Source: Melastoma dodecandrum (Eukaryota; Streptophyta; Magnoliopsida; Myrtales; Melastomataceae). Taken from it: a stretch of DNA of 64,000 nucleotides. Below are positions 50,078-64,000 of this stretch, piece by piece. Position 1 is the first letter of the stretch. Each line of letters opens with the position of its first letter. The notes under the pieces were generated by a model. It did not search any database and had not been told where the DNA came from. It saw nothing but the letters and a program-made list of their open reading frames with translations. The position numbers and the translations under genes are program-made. The DNA lies in NCBI GenBank assembly GCA_029817715.1, contig JARUPY010000085.1, forward strand, positions 6,138,001-6,202,000, in the 5' to 3' direction.

Positions 50078-51510
50078 ATGGCGAAGATGACGGCCGGGGT
50101 CCCGAGAAAGACGGTGTTGATAACTGGGGTCAGCAAGGGTCTGGGCCGTGCCCTCGCGGTGGAGCTGGCCAAGGGCGGACACTCGGTCATCGGCTGCTCC
50201 CGTTCCCAGGAAGGACTCGACGCTCTCCGCCCCCTCCTGCTTCCCGACCCTAACCTCCATCTCCTCCTCCAGGCTGACGTCGTGCGTATTTGAATCCCAA
50301 TTCCTATGCTCCCCCGATGTTGATTTCATTCCATGCCTTTTCTCGTATGAAAAATTTGCCCTACTTCGACTGATTCTAGCGAGCGACTTTTCCTTGGCCT
50401 TGTAGCCTATTCATTCAGATCCGGTGAAATGGTAGGATTCGCCGTGGTTTCTCATTTTGGGGTTGCCCTTTCGACTGGCCGTGCATTTGAGCCTCGTTTC
50501 GAGGAACGTAGTGACCTTTGTGAATACAATGTGACAAGTCGGGGGATTATGCATGTTTAATTATGGGCGGGGACTGGCCCCGACAGTGGCGATTTGTCAC
50601 CGTTCGCCATGTTTCCTGAAGGATTTTCTTTTAGTTGATGTTTGGAAGATGCTCTGATGGTCTGTTTCTACCACAGCGATTCAATAGCAGTGTCGAGGAG
50701 CTTGCACGAGTCGTGATGGAAAAGAAGGGCCTTCCGGATATTATAGGTGTGGGCCGTGAAACAATCTTGGTCATATTCTTCGGAAATGGCTATCTGAATG
50801 TCCTGTGAACTTATACTCACACTGTATTGTTTTCTGGCAGTGAACAATGCGGGGAGTATAAATGCAAATAATAAGATCTGGGAGGTTCCGGCAGAGGAGT
50901 TCGACATGGTAATGGATACGAATGTCAAGGGTACGGCCAACGTCATGCGCCACTTCCTCCCTCAGATGGTGGAGAGGAAGCAAGGGATCGTTGTAAACAT
51001 TTCCTCTGGCTGGGGAAGATCAGGCGCCGCACTGGTGAGCCGATAACAAGTGCTTATACCATACTTTTAGGCAGTCAGAGTGCTCGCTTCCCACTTTTCT
51101 TATTGATTGAAATCTTGAGGCCTGTCATTGGTTCAATTCTTTAAAAACCCATTTGGTGTGTGCATTGAAAAGGTTGCCCCTTATTGTGCATCAAAATGGG
51201 CTATTGAAGGTCTGAGCAGATCGGTGGCAAAAGAAGTACCAGAAGGAGTGGTGGTGGTAGCTCTGAATCCCGGCGTTGTAAACACCGACATGCTTGCTTC
51301 ATGCTTCGGGAACTCCGCGTCCCTCTACCAAGCCCCAGATGCATGGTATGCACATTCTAAACCAGATACTACATATCTGCCAAGCTCTTTCCTACTATAT
51401 CCAGGACGCTGGTTTGATGTCCGTTAACTGAAATCTTCAGGTCAGTTAAGGCGGCCGCAATGATATTGAATCTCAGTAGTGCAGACAACGGGGCATCGCT
51501 TACAGTTTGA
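50078..51510 (+). CDS. NADPH-dependent pterin aldehyde reductase-like SDR
   Basis: Five exons (50078-50281, 50677-50746, 50841-51034, 51173-51345, 51441-51510) join in frame to 236 residues, close to the Arabidopsis enzyme. Classical short-chain dehydrogenase features: TVLITGVSKGLGRALAVEL (TGxxxGxG cofactor loop), ADV after the fourth strand, NNAG, NISSGWG with the catalytic Ser, and YCASK (YxxxK active site), then ALNPGVVNTDM and the conserved tail WSVKAAAMILNLSSADNGAS. The match over GWGRSGAALVAPYCASKWAIE supports the pterin aldehyde reductase group (Arabidopsis At1g10310), which reduces pterin-6-aldehydes in folate salvage. Start chosen at MAKMTAG, matching the family start; an in-frame ATG lies 10 codons upstream. 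Confidence 0.92.
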
Positions 51511-52197
51511 AAGCCGGACGTTCCAATGGTCTGAATCATAGGAGTTCTGATAGAACATGAGGTTGACCCGTGTGAAGGCAGAAGCCATTAGGGCAGAAAT
51601 CCCAGATCACGGGAAACTCGACTTCTCTTTGATTATTATTTTTGGTTTAATCTTATTATGGTGATTCAGAGAATTGTGCGGGCATTTCCTTTAACATGCC
51701 CATGCCCTGATGAATGTACAAGTATTCCTATATTATCCTCACCGTGAAGCGTATAAAAAAAATATCCTTTTTTCCTTTCTAATTTTCAAAAGCTAATTAC
51801 ATCATCGTTAATGTTTTGTCTTTAATTGCAACAAAGAATAAAAGAAGGAATAATAATAACATTTCAAAGCCTGGCAAAAGTAAAGGTAAATGACAACAAA
51901 ACTTCATTCGTTGAACCAACACAACTCAGTGGTGTCCAGAGAGACGTCCGAGAATGATGTCTGAAAGGGTAAAACCCAAATGATATATCATCGAGAATTC
52001 AATATTTACCCCAACTATAACAATCAATCCCTACATAATATCACATAATGGCTGATGTATCATCAGTCGAATGGGACCGACTGAGGTACCGACCCGTCCC
52101 CCCTTGCCGGCCAGCACTCAAGAATATACCCACGTCTAGTGGGTAATCCACGGAATGTAGACTCCATCCTTGAAGAACTACAGCATTCTTGAGTTTA
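51511..52197. other. Convergent 3' flanks
   Basis: Between the SDR gene (+) and the dynamin gene (-). AT-rich with AATAAA-like signals near 51835-51860. No gene recognised. Confidence 0.5.
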
Positions 52198-59386
<7,189 letters not shown>

Positions 59387-60185
59387 GACCTACCCCCGCA
59401 ACCGATCCGAAAACCGAAGAAGAGGAACCAGGAAATGGATCCAACAACCGACCAAAACCGCTAAGATCTGGCGAGAACCCGATCGTCTGTGTCGCCCTGA
59501 TATTGACCTTCAAAAACCCACCCCTCACCCTTACCCCTTCAGATGAACTCCCCTTTTCGCCCCTTTCTTTTTTCTCGTGTGCGCGTGGGTGGGAACTGAA
59601 GAAAATAAAATAAAAATTGAACAGAAAACACCTCCATTTCTTGTTTCTTGCTTTAATTAAATTAAAATTTTCCCGGATTTATTCGTCCGCTTCTTTTTCT
59701 ATTTTTATTTTGTTAGGTAAATAACGCTTCTTTTTTTATTACCGTGCGGGGTTCAGATTTTAGGTTTATTCCAATTTAGGATTTGTAAATCTTTATTTCT
59801 TTCAATTACATCCTTTTTCGTGGGTGCCGTTTTGGAGTGCCTTTCTTGATCCGCCCTAGTGAACAAAACACCAAAGTATTGCTTAACCCTTAAGGACGAA
59901 TAGAAACAAACATCTTTCTATCAAATAAGTATATTGCCGAGGTTCAGTCACGCGTTTCCTCATGCCGGTCGCATTTTACATGCCCGTTCATTCGAAACTT
60001 CTCCGTAAGATTTGACCTGGTCATAAGTCAACTTCTTTCGTCCCTAGGATTTTGAAAATAGCCTGACTCGTGCATGAATGGGTCGCAGGTATTCATTAGG
60101 CCGACGATTTTGGGTCTCATTTGAAACGCCGATACTGCATGTCTTGGGATGGCCGGGCTGCGTAAAGCATCCTAGTCATTACTTG
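59387..60185. other. 5' flank of the dynamin gene
   Basis: Promoter and leader of the DRP2-type gene, then spacer with a T-rich stretch (59640-59830). No further gene recognised until the chloride-channel relic. Confidence 0.5.
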
Positions 60186-61040
60186 TGCGAGCCAAGACGC
60201 GGGTACGTCCCCAGCATGTGAGCCGTCATGAAGTCGTGCCGAGTGAGGATCCCAGCGACCCGCGGCCTCTGCAAATGAGAAGATGAGTTGATGTTGGGAT
60301 CGTGCCACGAGACGAGAAAGCGATGGTCAAGAGTCGTAGGAACGTATCCCGGATGTTTTTGGCACCACGCACATGGGCCTTATCCTAGCTCCCTGAAGAG
60401 GACGGCCGCTTTGGCCGGCGAGGTTGTCTCAAGCACGGTTTGAGGGGACCGGTTCGTTATGGGGTGTAAGTCTACTTGTGAATCAACAAGATCGGGGGCG
60501 TACTCGTTGATGATTGCGTAAGTCCGGAGCCACCTTGCCAGCTAGGAAGTTATAGTGGCTCCCCAAGACGCCTCCGATGATCCCAAGGCATAAGACAGCG
60601 AGGCAATCCGAGGGGGTAAAAATTGCAAGAGCCGAATTAACTTCGAACATGATCAAAGCCGCTTCCGATCATAAAAAACTCGCCGTTGCTGACATTGTAA
60701 AACGACCGACCTCGAAAAATCCCGCCAAAAACAATGACAATTCATAGAAAGGACACAATCAGTCAGTGGTGCGTTACTTGTAATCGAGGCTCTCGATGGG
60801 CAGAGGTTGTCCCCGACGACGACGGTGGGAAATGAAGTTGGTCCTAATACCACTGTGGCTCATGCGCGAAACAGGGAGGGGCTCCTCGATTCCAGGAAAA
60901 CAATCCTTTCCCGGACCCCGTTCGAATTCAAAGCCGTGGCGGAGCCTGTCGTATCGATCGGCTGCCGCAACGTCACGCGCTTCTTCTCCTATCGATCGGA
61001 GGCTGCCTTCCCTCCACCTATGTGCATGTATACATATCAT
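60186..61040 (-). pseudogene. Internally deleted CLC-c-like chloride channel relic
   Basis: Minus-strand pieces in varying frames match plant CLC-c channels in the right order. First, an N-terminal part (RHGFEFERGPGKD, GIEEPLPVSR, VVVGDNLCP then IESLDYK). Next, LIMFEVNSALAIFTPSD and LGIIGGVLGSHYNFLAGKV, then RTYAIINEYAP. Then, with no intervening membrane domain, VDLHPITNRSPQTVLETTS, PAKAAVLFRELG, MCVVPKTSG and the CBS2 end GILTRHDFMTAHMLGTYPRL. The join skips most of the membrane core and the first CBS domain. Frameshifts occur around IESLDYK, at RELG/RPMCV and elsewhere, and a stop follows DYK. It is a dead copy. The functional family makes vacuolar or endomembrane chloride/nitrate channels. 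Confidence 0.75.
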
Positions 61041-62247
61041 CGGATCAACTATTATTACAGACAGCCAATGGTTAATTTACTCGCGAACAAAACAGCACCG
61101 CATAAAGACAAGGACGTCTGAACGTGTTATATACGTCCAGAGGACTTGATAAAAATCGATTAAGATTAGCTAATTAGTGGAAAATAAAATCTTACCCAGA
61201 TGTATTAATAAGACAATGTCAGTTATCGGATTCGGGTAACAATGACACGACACATGAATTGCTAGGCCAATCAGAGAAGTTTGATTGATTATGACCAAAA
61301 TTTGATTTAGGATCTTGTTCATTGATATGGGATTGATGATATATGGTTTTGTTACGTGCTCGTTCAATGTTTAATGAAAGGGGTGAGCCAATATAAGACA
61401 ATGGCACGATTATATTAAATCACCTGTGGTAAATGTTTTTCAATCCAGTGAGCGAAAATCTTAGGAACCCTTCTCGAGGCACAAGTTAAAATGGATGATA
61501 ACCGAGTGACGTCACTTAATTATTCGGGTCTTTGAAGCCAAGAAAATCCCAAATCCTCTGCCGGGTTTGTAAATTAGCGCGGGGTTTTGGGGGGCGGTGC
61601 GTTTCTCCTTTCCTTTTGTCCGTTGGTCTGTGTCGTCGCGGTTTTCTCTCCCGCTCCAGGGGAAAACGATCGATTCTTTCGATCGGAGAGTTACCGGAGG
61701 ATCCTCCTCGAGCGGCGCCGGGCCGCCGGAGTCGCGGTTCCTTAGTGGTATTCCGTTAGTTCGGCCTCAGAAAGTTTTGGAGCAATCGATTTGCTGGTTG
61801 GGGTCTGGATTCGTGTGACTAATATTTGTGTCTCGTTCTTGCAATTGAGTGATTCTTTGATGGTAGTTCTTGGACAAAGTGTGTAGGGAGGCACTGTGCT
61901 GTCCGGGATTTCTTTGCAGAGGAATGGTTTGGTTTACTTTTATTTCGGGCATTATCGTCGTGACTTGATTTTGATGATGTTAATGAATTTTGTTAAGGAA
62001 AGCCTGGAAAATTTCCTGCGTGTTCACAGGAAAAGAGGTTAAAGAAGGAAAATGAACTAGTAAGCGGTGTTGTGTGGCACTTTAATTTGAATAGTTTTGC
62101 TGTGTTAGAACCAATTTCGTGATAGCGTTGAACAATCGAAGGTTTTTCTTGCTTGTGTTTGGGTCTATTTTCCAAGTAAGATTTGCAACTTTTTCTTTCC
62201 TTTTCATGAAGCTTCAATGATCTGTCGAGGTAACCAGTTGCAGTGAA
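61041..62247. other. Promoter and 5' UTR of the bromodomain gene
   Basis: 61.0-61.5 kb is spacer. From about 61530 GC-rich leader-like sequence begins (CTCCTTTCC and CGCCGG-type tracts), probably a non-coding first exon, followed by a T-rich stretch that reads like a 5'-UTR intron up to the start codon. The frames at 61532-61818 show no recognisable domain. Confidence 0.5.
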
Positions 62248-63697
62248 ATGAAGCGAAAGCGAGGAAACAAAGAGGGAAAATCCAAAGGCTCAAAAGTTGC
62301 GGCTCTGAAAGTAACCTCAAAGAAAATTGACAGACATTCAGATGTCAAAGAGATTGATCCTAAGGAACATGATTCTGTGATGGAAGTCGACTCGCCCTGT
62401 TCATCTGAGACTGATCAACCAAGTGATGCAGCGAATGTTAATCCAGATGAATCAGTAGATAATTCGTTGGCAAAACCTGCCACACATGTCAAAGTAAAGC
62501 TTAAAACACCAAAGGTTTTGGAAGTGCAACATACCTCTTCCGATTCGGCATCTCAGAATGATAGCGATGGGAGTGACCCTGAACTGGGTTTAGACAATCA
62601 GAGTAAGAATAAGGATAAAGCAGCTGAAGGAGTCAACTCTGTCTCTGACATGGTCTTGGATGTTCCTGAAGATGTTATAAAGAAACCTGGGACTATAAAA
62701 ATCAAGACCCATAAAGCGATAGATTCACCAGGGAATCAGAATGATGATAAAGATGCTGGAAATTCAGATCAAAATCAGGCTGCAGAGCCTGTTCAAAATT
62801 CTCGGTACAACAAGGAAGAATTAGATTCTACATTGACGGTAACAATTGTCAACTGTTGTTTCTCAAACATGTTTCAACCCTTTTTTTCTCGTAAATTATT
62901 TGGTAGAGACTAACTGTTGTTTATTTGCTTTGTTCATTCATTTTCTTAGGTCATAAAGAAAGTAATGAAGATGGATGCTGCGGAGCATTTTAATGTACCA
63001 GTGGATCCGGTTGCTTTGGGAATACCAGTAAGCATTACAATAACTTTTATTGAGTGGTTAGGACAAAGATTTATATGTTGTTTGCCGCGGATATTCTCTG
63101 GTCTGATATACTTTGGTCTGATTCAGGATTACTTTACTGTAATCGATACTCCAATGGACTTTGGAACGATATGCGATAATCTTGAAAATGGCGTTAAATA
63201 CCAAAATTCAGAGGATGTTTACAAGGATGTGCAGTTCATCTGGGAAAACTGTTACAAGTACAACAAAAAGGGTGATTATATCGTGGATCTAATGAGGCGG
63301 GTCAAGAAAAACTTCTTGAAGTATTGGGCAACTGCTGGTCTTTACAGTGGTGAGCATGATATATTTTGTGTATGAATCATTTTCTTTAGGCGCCAACTTT
63401 TAGAAGTGTGATGGTCTTAATTTTATCATGTCGTCATTCACAATGAATTAAATTAGAGGTTCTTTCTTTCTGAATCGATCTTTTTGCTGGAGTTTGTATG
63501 TCAACATCGTTATAGCTTCCTTTATCACTGTCGTTCTCTTGATGGCATAGCTAGATGACATGACTTTATTGTGGTTATTGGGTTGTGATATTTTTGAGAT
63601 CTCCAGATAATCAAGGCCTAGAGGCAGACGGGTCATCTACTCCTGGAAAAGGGTCGAGCAAAGGTGGTTTTAAATATAAAGGCCGCAAACGTCCTGG
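62248..63697 (+). CDS. Bromodomain-containing protein, 5' part
   Basis: Exons at 62248-62838, 62950-63027, 63127-63349 and 63607-63697 join in frame. The last ends at a GT donor, so the gene runs beyond the window. The first 197 residues are highly charged and Ser/Asp/Lys-rich with a basic start (MKRKRGNKEGKSKGSK), probably nuclear. The bromodomain follows: VIKKVMKMDAAEHFNVPVDP, DYFTVIDTPMDFGTICDNLE, YQNSEDVYKDVQFIWENCYK and YNKKGDYIV. The PMDFGTI and NCxxYN signatures are intact, and the Asn that contacts acetyl-lysine is present. After it comes a Gly/Ser/Lys linker (GKGSSKGGFKYKGRKRPG). The domain fits an acetyl-lysine reader in chromatin regulation. The C-terminus, and hence the subfamily (GTE-like or other), cannot be seen. 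Confidence 0.88.
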
Positions 63698-64000
63698 GTA
63701 TGCAGATATTCTTCGCATATTGTTCTAGTGAGATGGCAAAAGTGAGTTTTCCTACTGAGGACGTGAAATCATGCCTTCCCGAACAAAATTGATACGGGAG
63801 GTTAATTCTTTTCCAGGATCTGAACTTGAACTAAACATGCTTTATTTCATCTGAAAGTCTTGGTGGTGAAATAAATGTTCGTTTTTTCCTCTTATCCATG
63901 TCTTGACTGAGACAGAGAATCAGGGTGAGCTGGAATAAAAAATTATGAATGTTTCATTATATTTAAAAAGAAAAATTATATATTTTTTTGCTGAAAGCAT
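63698..64000. other. Intron of the bromodomain gene, window end
   Basis: Begins with the GTATGC donor after exon 4. No further exon recognised before the window ends. Confidence 0.5.

Noticed and set aside
49958..50329. Minus-strand frame opposite the SDR start
   Set aside because: Shadow of the GC-rich first exon of the SDR gene, which has clear SDR motifs on the plus strand.
59990..61200. Possible second Pack-MULE around the CLC-c relic
   Set aside because: I compared both flanks for inverted termini and saw no similarity or flanking duplication.
61532..61818. Overlapping plus-strand frames before the bromodomain start
   Set aside because: GC-rich leader with no domain; better explained as a 5'-untranslated exon.

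Overview
The window is nuclear DNA from a flowering plant. The genes are broken by many short introns with plant-type borders. The gene set is plant-specific: ARF, Alfin-like PHD, MLO, clade-D PP2C, neprosin, DUF569, DUF632 and a plastid-type IspD. Intergenic DNA is AT-rich and exon codon use is not strongly GC-biased, so it does not look like a grass. I cannot name the species. I saw no organellar, bacterial or CRISPR-like sequence, and no tRNA or rRNA by eye.

Layout. 1-7.4 kb is accessory-looking DNA: a 956-bp non-autonomous Mutator-type element carrying a DUF569 gene fragment (420-1375), a weak minus-strand locus with a site-II-type promoter (about 3.3-4.1 kb), an unrecognised 176-aa ORF (-) and a neprosin-family gene (-). 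7.4-15.1 kb holds a chloroplast-type FAD oxidoreductase (-), a decayed DUF632 fragment (-) and a clade-D PP2C (-). 15.1-19.7 kb is a gene-poor spacer with long C/G homopolymers and a 40-bp tandem duplication. 19.7-31.2 kb holds a double-GTPase-domain Der/EngA (+), an MLO-like membrane protein (-) and an Alfin-like PHD protein (+). 31.9-42.2 kb holds an IspD gene with broken exons (-), a SART3/Prp24-type splicing factor (+, 16 exons) and a frameshifted mitochondrial L7/L12 gene (+). 44.5-52 kb holds an auxin response factor (+), a short basic ORF with an in-frame stop (+) and a pterin aldehyde reductase-like SDR (+). 52.2-59.4 kb is one large dynamin-related DRP2-type gene (-). 60.2-61.0 kb is an internally deleted CLC-c-like chloride channel relic (-). 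62.2 kb to the end is the 5' part of a bromodomain gene (+).

Most genes are unrelated housekeeping or regulatory loci and not a pathway cluster. Themes that recur are organelle functions (Der, IspD, L7/L12, FAD oxidoreductase), nuclear regulation and splicing (ARF, Alfin-like, bromodomain, SART3) and membrane traffic or defence (DRP2, MLO, PP2C). Several loci look like decaying duplicates (DUF632, CLC-c, L7/L12, IspD, perhaps neprosin). This would fit gene loss after duplication, with working copies elsewhere, though I cannot see the rest of the genome.

The best structural discovery is the 420-1375 element. It has about 205-bp inverted termini and a perfect 9-bp flanking duplication, and it encloses a piece of a DUF569 gene, so it has the anatomy of a Pack-MULE.
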